A DNA stretch of 64,000 nt. Source: Firm-04 sp045642925 (lineage in GTDB: Bacteria; Bacillota; Clostridia; Oscillospirales; Ruminococcaceae). Below the pieces are notes generated by a model that saw nothing but the letters and a program-made list of their open reading frames with translations, ran no database searches and was not told where the DNA came from. This document shows, one piece after another, positions 27,338 through 36,381 of this stretch. Numbering within the stretch: the stretch's first letter is position 1; the number at the start of each line of letters is the position of its first letter. Made by a program: the position numbers and the translations under genes. The DNA is taken from positions 23,416 through 87,415 of the forward strand of contig JAZUJW010000014.1 in the NCBI GenBank assembly GCA_045642925.1, written 5' to 3'.

Positions 27338-27575
27338 AATCGAACGATGTTCGCAAGAAAAGCAAAGGATATGTCGCTTCGGTCATCCGATTGCAGAGAG
27401 AATGCTGACACGCTGAAAGGCATTTATCGGAACCCGCTGACGGTACCACCGTTGCTGCGTGCATTTGTCGGGAATGAGTAAAACGCTCGGGTGGAACCGT
27501 GCGCGTTTGCATGAAAAGCAAACCCGTACCCCGAACAGGTCAAGCTGTTCTGGGTGCGGGTATTTTATTTTTTAT
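27338..27575 (+). promoter_or_regulatory. T-box riboswitch leader of thrS
   Basis: The leader carries the conserved T-box core GGGTGGAACCG at 27489-27499, an AGAGAG-type stem I segment near 27393, and a strong terminator (27522-27573) whose left arm competes with the antiterminator. Uncharged tRNA-Thr binding would allow readthrough. An ACC triplet (Thr) is present in the expected region, but I could not place the specifier loop with certainty. The region 27254-27623 has no other gene. Confidence 0.9.
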
Positions 27576-27623
27576 CCGCATTCAGGCGAAACATCATTCT
27601 ATTTTCCTGAAAGGAGCTTTCTC

Positions 27624-29558
27624 ATGAAAATTCAGTTCGAAAGCACAATTTTTGAAGCACCGTCTGCCATGACGGTCTATGATGCCGCCAAAGAAGCAGG
27701 CGTTCTCTCCCGCGATGTCATCGCAGCACAGGTGGACGGCGTTTCCTGCGACCTCACTGCCCTCATCGAAAAGGACGCAGAGGTCAAACTGCTGACCTTT
27801 GACGATGAAGCAGGCAAGCACGTTTTCTGGCACACCGCCGCACACGTTCTCGCACAGGCTGTCAAGCGCCTTTACCCTGAAGTCAAACTGACCATCGGTC
27901 CTGCTATCGAGCGCGGATTCTACTACGATTTCGATTCCGAAATGCCGTTCACTGCGGATACCCTGACTGCACTCGAAGCAGAAATGAAGAAGATCGTCAA
28001 GGAAAACATCAAGCTGGAACGCTATACACTTTCCCGCGAAGATGCTATCAAATTCATGCAGGAGCGTGAAGAACCCTACAAGGTACAGCTCATCGAAGAA
28101 CTGCCTGAGGGTGAAACCATCAGCTTCTACAAGCAGGGCGAATTCACTGACCTTTGCGTTGGCCCGCACCTCTTTGCGACCGGTCTTGTCAAGGCATTCA
28201 AGCTGACCGCCTGCACCGGCGCTTACTGGAAAGGCGACCAGAATAACAAGATGCTCAAGCGTGTTTACGGCGTCGCATTCCCGAAAAAAGAACTGCTGGC
28301 AGAACATCTGGAACAGCTCGAAGAAGCAAAGAAGCGCGACCACAACAAAATCGGCAGAGAACTCGAATACTTCACGACCGTTGACTACATCGGTCAAGGT
28401 CTGCCCATCATGCTGCCGAAGGGCGCAAGAGTCATTCAGCTTTTGCAGCGCTGGGTAGAAGATGTCGAACAGTCCAAGGGCTGTATGCTGACCAAGACCC
28501 CGCTTGTTGCAAAGCGCGACCTCTACAAAATTTCCGGTCACTGGGACCACTATCTGGACGGTATGTTCGTTCTCGGCGATCCCTACGATGAAGAAAAGGA
28601 ATGCTTTGCACTCCGTCCGATGACCTGCCCGTTCCAGTATCAGGTCTACCTCAACAAACAACGCTCCTACAAGGAACTGCCGATGCGTCTGACCGAAACC
28701 TCTACCCTGTTCCGTAATGAGGACAGCGGCGAAATGCATGGTTTGATTCGTGTCCGTCAGTTCACGATTTCCGAAGGTCACTACATTCTCCGTCCTGACC
28801 AGCTCGAAGAAGAATTCAAGGGCTGTCTGGAACTGGCAAAATATATGCTCGATACCGTTGGTCTGCTGGAAGACTGCACCTTCCGCTTCTCTCAGTGGGA
28901 TCCTGCTAACCCGAAGAACAAATACGAAGGCACAAGAGAACAGTGGGAAGAAGCACAGCGCGTCATGGGCAACATTCTCGACAAGCTCGGTGTCAAGTAT
29001 ACTGTCGGCATTGATGAGGCTGCATTCTACGGCCCGAAGCTCGATGTCCAGTACAAGAACGTATTCGGTAAGGAAGACACGCTCGTCACCATCCAGATCG
29101 ATATGCTCCTTGCACAGCGTTTCGGTATGTACTACATCGACAAAGACGGTCAGAAGAAGCTGCCGTACATCATTCACAGAACTTCTCTCGGCTGCTATGA
29201 GCGTACCCTCGCATATATGCTCGAAAAGTACGCCGGCGTACTGCCGCTGTGGCTTGCGCCTGAACAGGTACGCCTGATGCCGATTGATGCAAGACACGTT
29301 GACTACGCAAAGGCATTTGCTGACAAGCTGACTGCCGCTGGAATGCGCGTGACTGTGGATGCAAAAGACGAAAACATCGGCACGAAAATCAAGAATGCCC
29401 GCTTCGACCGCATCCCGTACATGGTCATCATCGGTGACAAGGAAATGGAAGAAAACGGCTTCACTGTCCGTTCCAGAAAAGAAGGCGAACTCGGTCTGCT
29501 GAAAGCCGACGACCTCTTTACCAAACTCATTACCGAAGTCGCTACCAAGGCAAAATAA
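27624..29558 (+). CDS. thrS: Threonyl-tRNA synthetase
   Basis: Cytosolic class II synthetase that charges tRNA-Thr. The 644-residue product has the full bacterial plan: a TGS domain (1-62), an editing domain with HTAAH (about residue 72) and CVGPH, a catalytic core with MTCPFQYQ and RTSLGCYERT segments, and an anticodon-binding C-terminal domain. ATG 27624 has AAAGGAG eight bases upstream; the open frame reaching back to 27459 runs through the T-box leader and is not translated. A terminator follows. Regulation by tRNA charging is shown by the T-box. Confidence 0.97.
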   Translation: MKIQFESTIFEAPSAMTVYDAAKEAGVLSRDVIAAQVDGVSCDLTALIEKDAEVKLLTFDDEAGKHVFWHTAAHVLAQAVKRLYPEVKLTIGPAIERGFYYDFDSEMPFTADTLTALEAEMKKIVKENIKLERYTLSREDAIKFMQEREEPYKVQLIEELPEGETISFYKQGEFTDLCVGPHLFATGLVKAFKLTACTGAYWKGDQNNKMLKRVYGVAFPKKELLAEHLEQLEEAKKRDHNKIGRELEYFTTVDYIGQGLPIMLPKGARVIQLLQRWVEDVEQSKGCMLTKTPLVAKRDLYKISGHWDHYLDGMFVLGDPYDEEKECFALRPMTCPFQYQVYLNKQRSYKELPMRLTETSTLFRNEDSGEMHGLIRVRQFTISEGHYILRPDQLEEEFKGCLELAKYMLDTVGLLEDCTFRFSQWDPANPKNKYEGTREQWEEAQRVMGNILDKLGVKYTVGIDEAAFYGPKLDVQYKNVFGKEDTLVTIQIDMLLAQRFGMYYIDKDGQKKLPYIIHRTSLGCYERTLAYMLEKYAGVLPLWLAPEQVRLMPIDARHVDYAKAFADKLTAAGMRVTVDAKDENIGTKIKNARFDRIPYMVIIGDKEMEENGFTVRSRKEGELGLLKADDLFTKLITEVATKAK

Positions 29559-29574
29559 GATTTCCAAATGCAAA

Positions 29575-29610
29575 GCAGTCTGTATTTCTTTGGTACAGAC
29601 TGCTTTTTTC
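29575..29610 (+). terminator. Rho-independent terminator after thrS
   Basis: GCAGTCTGTA pairs with TACAGACTGC around nine bases and is followed by six T. Confidence 0.93.
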
Positions 29611-29662
29611 TGTAACCTTTTGCATCAGAATACGCTTATCATATTGAAAGGAGCTCAAAGCC

Positions 29663-30220
29663 ATGGAAGATGCACAAATCATCAAATTGTTTCTGCGAAG
29701 GGACGAATCTGCCGTTTCGGAAACTGCTGCCCAATACGGCAAAAGACTTCGCACACTCTCCCTGCAAATCACACAGGATGCCATGACCGCAGAAGAATGC
29801 GAAAATGACACCTATCTCGAAGCATGGAACCGCATTCCTCCGCATGAACCATACAGTTACTTCTATCCGTTTCTGGCACGCATCACACGTCATCTTGCGA
29901 TTGACCATTGCCGCCAACAGCAAAGCAGCAAACGAAACGGCATTCTGATGGAACTGACAGAAGAAATGCATTCCGTCTTGCCATCACCAGAAGATGTGGA
30001 GTGTATCATGGATGCCAGACTGCTTGGAGAAGCTGTCAGCCGTTTTCTGCAAATGCAGCCGAAAGAAAAACGCATTTTGTTTCTGCGCCGCTATTTCTAT
30101 GCGGACAGCATCGCAGATGCAGCAGCACGCCTGCATCTCACCGAAAGCAATGCGAAAACCACGCTGTTCCGTATCCGCAATGACCTCAAAGCGTATCTGA
30201 TACAGGAGGGACTTCTATGA
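29663..30220 (+). CDS. RNA polymerase ECF-type sigma factor
   Basis: 185 residues with sigma-70 region 2 (ENDTYLEAWNRI, DHCRQQ) and region 4 (ADAAARLHLTESNAKTTLFRI); no region 3, so it is of ECF class. It directs RNA polymerase to a small regulon that cannot be deduced here. It overlaps the next gene by four bases (ATGA), which encodes a membrane protein that fits an anti-sigma factor. AAAGGAG precedes the ATG. No clear sigma-A promoter was seen in the 50 bases after the thrS terminator, so autoregulation is plausible. Confidence 0.88.
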   Translation: MEDAQIIKLFLRRDESAVSETAAQYGKRLRTLSLQITQDAMTAEECENDTYLEAWNRIPPHEPYSYFYPFLARITRHLAIDHCRQQQSSKRNGILMELTEEMHSVLPSPEDVECIMDARLLGEAVSRFLQMQPKEKRILFLRRYFYADSIADAAARLHLTESNAKTTLFRIRNDLKAYLIQEGLL

Positions 30221-31164
30221 AAAAGGAAGATATTTTGTTTGACAGCATCGAATATGTTGACGATGCACTGCTTTCCGAAGCTGATATGCCAATTTCACGG
30301 AAATCGCACAGCACATGGTGGAAATGGGCAGGCATCGCGGCTTGTCTTTGTCTTGTCGGCGGAATTGCTTTTGCAATATTTCACACTGCCCAACCGATTC
30401 CGCCTGCACAATCGGAAATCAACATTCCAACGGAACATACCACAGAAAACACCTCGCAAACACAGTCCACTGCCACGCCCCAAACGGCACACACAATGTC
30501 GCAAACCACCACAGCACCCATGTTCATAGACAATGAGGAGGAAAGTATCTCCCTGTGGCAGAACAAAATATTAATGAACGGGCTTTTTCAAGCTGTGCAG
30601 AATGCAAATAGCGGCGACCTTCTGGAAATCGTCGCACTTTCGCCAAAAGATTATGACTATATCTATCAGGGGATTTCGCTCTACGATTATTATACTGCAA
30701 TGGGAACAGAACAGGATTTGCCTGATAAACTCGGTCAGCTTCTGAAAGAAGGCGATGCGCTCAAATACGGCACAGCACTCTACGAAACAGGCACGCCCGA
30801 TGGTGAACAATGGTATCAGTCGCTTTATGAAGAACGCATCGCTTTCTATGGGGACGATATTCTCAGCCGCTATCTGATTGACGGCGAATTTCTGAAAGAG
30901 AAGCTGGAACAGGATTTACAGGCTTCCTTCTCTATGCATGAAGCAAAAGACGCTTACCATGAAGCCTTCCACGCCTATCTCTCATCACTTGCCGATGAGA
31001 TTCATTTTGCACAGCCGTGTGAAGTCCACATGGATGAGATTCTGAATACCGAAACCCTTCTGCTACACTGCACCAAAGACGAATTTTCAGCATTTACGCC
31101 TGAAAACATATCTGAATGGATTTTTATGCTTCCACCATCCCCCAATGATTGTGATGAAGAATAG
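30217..31164 (+). CDS. Putative membrane anti-sigma factor or co-regulator
   Basis: 315 residues: a cytosolic N-terminus of about 34 residues, one transmembrane helix (WAGIAACLCLVGGIAFAIF), then an extracellular part starting with a Thr/Gln-rich linker (about 65-105) and a helical domain of about 200 residues rich in acidic residues. The arrangement, and translation overlap with the sigma gene, suggest a regulator that holds the sigma factor until an outside signal arrives. No zinc-binding anti-sigma motif (HxxxCxxC) occurs in the short cytosolic part, so the mode of binding would differ from the ZAS class. The function is inference from context. Confidence 0.6.
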   Translation: MKKEDILFDSIEYVDDALLSEADMPISRKSHSTWWKWAGIAACLCLVGGIAFAIFHTAQPIPPAQSEINIPTEHTTENTSQTQSTATPQTAHTMSQTTTAPMFIDNEEESISLWQNKILMNGLFQAVQNANSGDLLEIVALSPKDYDYIYQGISLYDYYTAMGTEQDLPDKLGQLLKEGDALKYGTALYETGTPDGEQWYQSLYEERIAFYGDDILSRYLIDGEFLKEKLEQDLQASFSMHEAKDAYHEAFHAYLSSLADEIHFAQPCEVHMDEILNTETLLLHCTKDEFSAFTPENISEWIFMLPPSPNDCDEE

Positions 31165-31178
31165 CAGCATTCCTGCAC

Positions 31179-31207
31179 TTGACAATCACACCCGTTTATG
31201 TTATAAT
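31179..31207 (+). promoter_or_regulatory. Promoter of GNAT gene
   Basis: Perfect TTGACA and TATAAT with 17-base spacing. Confidence 0.88.
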
Positions 31208-31243
31208 CAATAACATCAAATTGATAAGGGAGGCTGTTTCTAT

Positions 31244-31744
31244 ATGATTTTAAGAACCTATCAACCACAAGATGCTGCATCCATCTGTCAATGGATCCGA
31301 ACAGAACAGGAATTGTACAGATGGTCTGCCGACCGCTTCAATCGCTATCCACTTTCTGCCGCTGATATTGAAGAACATTATCAGCCGCAGATCCAGTCAG
31401 GACGATTCATCCCACTGACTGCTGCGGACGAACAGGACATTCCGCTGGGACATTTTATCATCCGTTATCCCAAAGACGATGACGATTCTTCGATACGCTT
31501 CGGATTTGTCATTCTCCGTCCTGATTCCCGCGGCAAAGGGCTTGGCAAGGAAATGCTGCGGCTTGGCATTCAATATGCAAAAGAACAGCTTCATGCCGCA
31601 AGAATTGATTTGGGTGTCTTTTCAAATAATTTTCAGGCAAGGCATTGCTATGAAGCGCTGGGGTTTAAAGCATATCAGCTTCGAACCTGTGAAATGCCGA
31701 TCGGTACATGGGAATGCATTGACATGGAATTGTTCCTGACATGA
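31244..31744 (+). CDS. GNAT-family N-acetyltransferase
   Basis: 166-residue acetyltransferase of the RimJ/RimL-like group. The acetyl-CoA loop is visible as RPDSRGKGLGKEML (about residues 87-100), followed by the helix and ARHCYEALGFKAY near 127-139. The acceptor is unknown; protein, antibiotic and small-amine acceptors all occur in this group. GGGAGG lies upstream of ATG 31244. Its own strong promoter separates it from the sigma pair. Confidence 0.88.
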   Translation: MILRTYQPQDAASICQWIRTEQELYRWSADRFNRYPLSAADIEEHYQPQIQSGRFIPLTAADEQDIPLGHFIIRYPKDDDDSSIRFGFVILRPDSRGKGLGKEMLRLGIQYAKEQLHAARIDLGVFSNNFQARHCYEALGFKAYQLRTCEMPIGTWECIDMELFLT

Positions 31745-31807
31745 ACGCTTCTGATGAAATGTTTTTGGTTTAAGATACGTCTGCTGTGACATTCTCTTTC
31801 CTACCTA

Positions 31808-31836
31808 TTGACATTTCTTATGTAAAATGGTATAAT
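31808..31836 (+). promoter_or_regulatory. Promoter of the small orphan gene
   Basis: TTGACA, 17 bases, TATAAT. Confidence 0.88.
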
Positions 31837-31894
31837 ATACGTATAGGCATCTTTGTATTGTCAGACAATCAATATTGAAGGAGGATTCACACTG

Positions 31895-32263
31895 ATGGCT
31901 TCAGCAAAAAATATGGTGCTTGCAGGCGATTATGCCGGCTGCCGCATCTTTCGGATGTCAGCAACATTTGCCTACATTTCCGGTACAATGAAACGTATTG
32001 ATGACGTCCCGATCACCCCCAAAACTGTTGTAAAATATGAGCTGCTGACGGAAAATATCATCCGTTCCGGCAATTCCCTCCTGCTGACAGGCTCGCTCGA
32101 CCCCGCTTGTCTGACCAGCATTCGTTTTCATGCATCAGCCGAACAGCAGGAAAAAGGCATCTACACCCTTGCGTTGAAATTCTACGATGATAAGCGTTCT
32201 CTCATCGAAGTCGATGAGAAGATTTTCAACACAATTGAGCGCAGAATGCAATCCGGCGAATAA
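31895..32263 (+). CDS. Hypothetical protein, 122 residues
   Basis: I do not recognise this protein. It has no signal peptide or membrane helix; alternating hydrophobic strands and the pattern VLAGDYAGCRIFRM at the start suggest a small beta-rich fold with one final helix. GGAGG is well spaced before ATG 31895, and a consensus promoter and a hairpin after the stop frame it, so it is a real gene expressed on its own. Its neighbours (GNAT enzyme, COG0523 GTPase) do not point to a role. Confidence 0.65.
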   Translation: MASAKNMVLAGDYAGCRIFRMSATFAYISGTMKRIDDVPITPKTVVKYELLTENIIRSGNSLLLTGSLDPACLTSIRFHASAEQQEKGIYTLALKFYDDKRSLIEVDEKIFNTIERRMQSGE

Positions 32264-32271
32264 CAAAACAC

Positions 32272-32301
32272 AAAGCCGTATCTCACCAGAGATACGGCTT
32301 C
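32272..32301 (+). terminator. Terminator after small orphan gene
   Basis: AAGCCGTATCT pairs with AGATACGGCTT around a short loop; the following T run is broken (TTCCGTCTG). Confidence 0.6.
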
Positions 32302-32344
32302 CGTCTGTCCAATGATAACCCATTTTGATACAGGAGGCTGTTTC

Positions 32345-33319
32345 ATGACCCAAATCGACCTGATCACAGGTATTCTCGGTGCAGGAAAAACCACATTTAT
32401 TCGTCAATACGCTCGTTTTCTGATGCAGCGCGGCGAACGCATCGCAATTCTTGAAAATGATTTCGGCGCAGTCAATGTTGATATGATGCTGCTGCAAGAC
32501 CTCAAATGCGAACAATGTCAGCTTGAAATGATTTCCGGCGGCGGTGACCCGGATTGCCACAAGCGCAGATTCAAAACGCAGCTCATTGCACTTGGAATGC
32601 AGCATTTCGACCGTGTCATCATTGAACCATCCGGCATTTATGATATGGATGAATTTTTTGATACACTGCATGAATCACCGCTTGACCGCTGGTTTGAAGT
32701 CGGCAGTATTCTGACCATTATCGACGCAGAAACAGAGGAAACGCTCTCCCCAGCGATGGAATTTCTGTTTGCATCAGAAGCAGCCTGTGCAGGAAAACTG
32801 CTTCTCAGCAAGGTTCCCGCTGATGAATCTGCCGCTGACTGCACTGTTCGTCTTGCGGCACATCTCAACCAAGCACTGCACGCGATTCAATGTCCGCGGC
32901 AATTTTCGTCTGATGATTTTCTGACGCCGAACTGGAATGCGTTTACGAATGCTGATTTTGAAGCGGCTGTGAATGCGGGATACCGCTGCGAGCCATACGT
33001 CAAGCAGTGGAATGCTGAAAGCTTCCGCAGCAATGTCCATTATTTTCTGCATATTCATATTCCGGAAGCGGAAATCGCGCCGACATTGGCAAAGCTCATG
33101 GATGATAGCAGATGCGGAGAAATTTTCCGTATCAAAGGTTCATTGCAGGATGACAATGGAGAATGGCTGAAAATCAACATCACACGCAAGAAGGCAGAAA
33201 TCGCACCTGTTGCGGATGGGCAAGCGGTATTGATTGTGATTGGAGAGCAACTTTCGCTGGAAGTGATTGACCAATATCTCAAAGCTGTAAACACTGACGA
33301 ACAGTATGCATCCATCTGA
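32345..33319 (+). CDS. COG0523 (CobW/P47K) GTPase
   Basis: 324 residues with a P-loop GILGAGKTT at 9-17, a EPSG switch segment (about residue 98) and a CobW C-terminal domain. Members are metal chaperones or insertases for zinc, cobalt or nitrile hydratase metals. The family's metal-binding CxCC motif, normally just after the first SGG, is replaced here by GDPDCHKRR (about residues 73-81), leaving a single Cys and one His in place. A variant subfamily is likely; the metal is unknown. GGAGG precedes ATG 32345. No Zur-type site was looked for successfully. Confidence 0.85.
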   Translation: MTQIDLITGILGAGKTTFIRQYARFLMQRGERIAILENDFGAVNVDMMLLQDLKCEQCQLEMISGGGDPDCHKRRFKTQLIALGMQHFDRVIIEPSGIYDMDEFFDTLHESPLDRWFEVGSILTIIDAETEETLSPAMEFLFASEAACAGKLLLSKVPADESAADCTVRLAAHLNQALHAIQCPRQFSSDDFLTPNWNAFTNADFEAAVNAGYRCEPYVKQWNAESFRSNVHYFLHIHIPEAEIAPTLAKLMDDSRCGEIFRIKGSLQDDNGEWLKINITRKKAEIAPVADGQAVLIVIGEQLSLEVIDQYLKAVNTDEQYASI

Positions 33320-33329
33320 AACGATAAAT

Positions 33330-33665
33330 AAAGCATATCCTGCGCCCCATCATGAGAAGTCCGGAGGCAGCGCCTCTGGACGCCAACAGACTGCAAGCAG
33401 TCTGCACCGCAGTCGGCGAAATACCCTTTTTCGTTCCAACTAATCAGGAGGGGTTTCCCCCATGCATTTCCTGCGAAAAACAAAGGAAGGCAAGAGAACG
33501 GTGTGAAGCGTTCCTCCTGCCTTCCTTTATTTATGTTGGGTACGACACGATGGGAAATCCCTTCCTGAATAAATAGGACGAAAAGGGTGTTTCGCGCTTC
33601 GCGTGCATAACCAGAGAGTTACGGAGATACGTTTCCTTTGGAATCCTCCAGAAAATAGCCGCCAA
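33330..33665. repeat. Degenerate copy of a complex repeat family
   Basis: This gene-free stretch shares short blocks with the array at 63580-64000: GGGTGTTTCGCGCT, CCTTTGGAATCCTC, GCCTCTGGAC and an inverted CCTCCTGATTAGT. Around 33482-33532 it also has a strong hairpin. The blocks are scrambled and partly inverted, so it is an old or composite copy. No coding frame is supported. Confidence 0.55.
33482..33532 (+). terminator. Hairpin after COG0523 gene
   Basis: AAAGGAAGGCA pairs with TGCCTTCCTTT, with an inner helix near GAACG/CGTTC, followed by ATTTATG. It could end either neighbour. Confidence 0.5.
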
Positions 33666-33676
33666 GCAATTCGCAG

Positions 33677-35518
33677 TTAAAATGTCGCTACAAACGTCAC
33701 AAGCTGATTTTCACTCGTCGCTGTCAATGTTCCACCCATCTGCTGCACAATGCTCTTTGCAATGCTCAGCCCTAATCCCGAACCATTCGGACTTCCCTCC
33801 GTGTCCACCCGATAAAATCGGTCAAACAAATGCGCAAGCTGTTCCTGCGGAATATCCTTTGCCGTATTCGATACCGCAAGCCGTATCTTCCCCTGCGAAT
33901 CCTTCGAAAGCCCTACTTTGATTTTCGCATTCGGCACTGAATGCAGTACCGCATTATCCAGCAAAATCGACAAAAGCTGCTTCAGATTGTCTTCATCTCC
34001 ACGAAGCATCACATTGCGGTGTATGACCGTTTCCAATGTCTTCCCGTTTTCAAAGATGATCGGCTCAAATACCAGACATACATTCGATATCAGCTCACTG
34101 CAATTCAGTTCAGCTTCCTTTTCTACGCCGTTCTTGTTGTCCATTCGCGCAATCGAAAGCAAATTCGTTATCAGCTTCGACATTCTCGTGGTCTCTGACT
34201 GAATGTAATGGATCCATTTGCTCTGCCCTGTCACAGAAGATGCAGGATTTGCCATGATCACTTCCGTATTTGCCGAAATCACTGCCAGCGGCGTCTTCAG
34301 TTCGTGAGAAGCATCTGCAACAAACTGCTTCTGCTTTTCCCATGCCGTTGCAATCGGCTTCACAGTCCAGTTCGCAAGCACTTCACTCACAATAAACATC
34401 AGCAGCAAGCCAATGACCGCCAAGAAGAAAAACAAAAACATCAGGCGGCTGATAGTAGAAAGTTCCAGCGTGCGGTTCAGCAAAACCAAATGATATGTAC
34501 CCTGTTCATCCGACTGGTACAAGTAACGGTATGGCACATCGTCCACTTGCAGGATACCTGCACTGTCACCATTTTCCTTGATGACATTCATAGCACGGTT
34601 GACCGTTTCCAATGTTTCTTCCTGTTCCATAGAAGTACCGCTTGCTGAAAATGACTCAACATTGCCGTTTTCGTCAATTCGAGCAATCACGGCTTCCGGC
34701 AGAAGCAATTCTTCAGAGGATTCTTCTGTTTGCGGAAGATTTTCCGTTTCCTCCGTCTGCGGCATTTCAGACTCCGTAGATGGTGCAGGCATGGTCACAG
34801 GTTTGACTGTGGTCACAGTTGTTGCGTGTGTTGCCGATGTCAAAGGAACCGTCGTGGCTGCTGTGGTTACCTCTGTCTGCGTTTCCTGTGGTATTTCTTC
34901 CTGCACTGCATCTCCGACCGCTTCCTGCGGAAAATCCTCCTGCACAGAATTTTCCGGCTCCGTGAATACAACTTCGGTTTCAGACGATACACTGCTTTCT
35001 TCTGTCACAGCAGTCGTTTCCATCGGCGGCCACTGCCATTGCCAGTCGCCGTTTCCATCCTGTGGAGGCGGGAATTGATTCCAATACCATCCGCCCCACC
35101 ACGCCGGGTCCATCGGCGGCCAATACGGTGGCGGGAAATATCCGGGATTGCCATACCAGTTTTCATTCGGAATCCAGCAGGATTCACAAGTCGTTTCCGT
35201 TGTCGTTTCGGATGTTGTAGTGTCAACAGGGGCAGTTGTGTGTCCCCACTGCCAATCTGCACCGGGCTGCCAATAAGGATTCTCACCGCCGTTTTCATTT
35301 TGCGTCAGGTCAAATGCAGTCGGCGATGCCGATGCACTTCCTGCGATCTGTTTCGGCGGCAAATTCGAGTGTTCCAGCATTCGGTTCATGGTTGAATATG
35401 AAGATAAGACTTCAGACCGATACAGAATCCCGAACAAAATCGCCAATGCAATCAGCAAAGTGCTGGAAAGCAATGCCATATTGGAAATCAGATAGCGCCG
35501 TTTCAATTTTCGAATCAT
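33677..35518 (-). CDS. Sensor histidine kinase with Trp/Pro- and Thr-rich extracellular region
   Basis: 613-residue membrane kinase. Helix 1 is at 12-33 and helix 2 at 357-380; between them about 320 residues face outside. The first part (83-163) has 13 tryptophans among Pro, Gly and Gln, then Thr/Glu-rich linkers, then a short globular piece (about 275-350). The cytosolic part has phospho-acceptor His405 in SHELKTP, an N box (LLDNAV), and G boxes including GSGLGLSIAKSIV, an intact HisKA/HATPase_c kinase. It lies 35 bases after its response regulator gene. The outside region is low in complexity and does not look like a known sensor domain; ligand unknown. Confidence 0.9.
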   Translation of the reverse strand: MIRKLKRRYLISNMALLSSTLLIALAILFGILYRSEVLSSYSTMNRMLEHSNLPPKQIAGSASASPTAFDLTQNENGGENPYWQPGADWQWGHTTAPVDTTTSETTTETTCESCWIPNENWYGNPGYFPPPYWPPMDPAWWGGWYWNQFPPPQDGNGDWQWQWPPMETTAVTEESSVSSETEVVFTEPENSVQEDFPQEAVGDAVQEEIPQETQTEVTTAATTVPLTSATHATTVTTVKPVTMPAPSTESEMPQTEETENLPQTEESSEELLLPEAVIARIDENGNVESFSASGTSMEQEETLETVNRAMNVIKENGDSAGILQVDDVPYRYLYQSDEQGTYHLVLLNRTLELSTISRLMFLFFFLAVIGLLLMFIVSEVLANWTVKPIATAWEKQKQFVADASHELKTPLAVISANTEVIMANPASSVTGQSKWIHYIQSETTRMSKLITNLLSIARMDNKNGVEKEAELNCSELISNVCLVFEPIIFENGKTLETVIHRNVMLRGDEDNLKQLLSILLDNAVLHSVPNAKIKVGLSKDSQGKIRLAVSNTAKDIPQEQLAHLFDRFYRVDTEGSPNGSGLGLSIAKSIVQQMGGTLTATSENQLVTFVATF

Positions 35519-35553
35519 TGCGACTCATCCCCCTTTCAGAACGGATGTGTGCC

Positions 35554-36231
35554 TTATTCCTTTTCTTCCAGACAGTAACCCACGCCGCGCACTGTCTTGA
35601 TCCCCACTTTGGAATGGATATGTGCAAGCTTCTTGCGCAGAAAGCTGACATAGACTTCAACATTGTTGTTTTCGGCATCCGATTCAAAGCCCCAGATTTT
35701 CACGATCAATGTTTCCTTGGAGAGAATCATATTGCCGTTTTTCAAAAAGAGCTCCATCATCGAAAACTCTTTAAGTCCCAGCTTAAACGACTGCGTCCCG
35801 CAGAAAAGCTCATATGTAGAGAGATTCAGCGTCAAATCGCTCCAACGAAGCACGTTCTCACAGATGACATTTGAATTGCGGCGATTCAGTGAACGGATTC
35901 GCGCAAGAAGTTCATCCGAAGAAAACGGTTTTGTCAGATAATCGTCTGCACCGACATCCAGTCCCGCAACTTTATCTGCGACCGTATCGCGTGCCGTCAG
36001 AAGCAGGACAGGCGTTGCAATCGACTGACTGCGAATCTCCCGCAAAACATCCAGACCATTCATTTTCGGAAGCATGACATCCAGTACAATCATGTCATAG
36101 ATGCCTGAAAGGGCATTGTCCAATCCGCTTTCGCCATCATAACAGACATCCGCGATATACTTATTTTTATGAAAAATCTGGACAAGTGCATCGGCTAAAC
36201 CGACCTCATCTTCAATCAGAAGAATTCTCAT
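35554..36231 (-). CDS. OmpR/PhoB-type response regulator
   Basis: 225-residue partner of the adjacent kinase. The receiver domain has acidic residues at 7-8, phospho-acceptor Asp51 in VLDVMLPKMNG, and the KPF lysine near 103; the C-terminal half is a winged-helix DNA-binding domain ending in VRGVGYCLE. The kinase gene follows on the same strand with a short gap, so they form one operon. Downstream targets are not evident; the divergent amidase gene just upstream is a candidate. Confidence 0.93.
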   Translation of the reverse strand: MRILLIEDEVGLADALVQIFHKNKYIADVCYDGESGLDNALSGIYDMIVLDVMLPKMNGLDVLREIRSQSIATPVLLLTARDTVADKVAGLDVGADDYLTKPFSSDELLARIRSLNRRNSNVICENVLRWSDLTLNLSTYELFCGTQSFKLGLKEFSMMELFLKNGNMILSKETLIVKIWGFESDAENNNVEVYVSFLRKKLAHIHSKVGIKTVRGVGYCLEEKE

Positions 36232-36270
36232 AGTGCATCATTCCTCCATGATACGTATTATTCCATTGTC

Positions 36271-36299
36271 ATTATACCACATTTTTCCTTGCGATGCAA
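36271..36299 (-). promoter_or_regulatory. Promoter of the two-component system
   Basis: Minus-strand TTGCAT, 17 bases, TATAAT, 40 bases before the regulator ATG. Confidence 0.7.
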
Positions 36300-36381
36300 G
36301 TCAATTTTTGCTTTTTCATGCACATTCTTGCTGTTCCTTGCATATCATAAGGTAGTTTCACAACAGAAAGGAGTTTTTTCC

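Noticed and set aside
27594..29573. 659-codon minus-strand frame opposite thrS, and a 441-codon one at 25577-26902
   Set aside because: Antisense shadows of thrS and the fusion regulator, with biased composition and no start signals.
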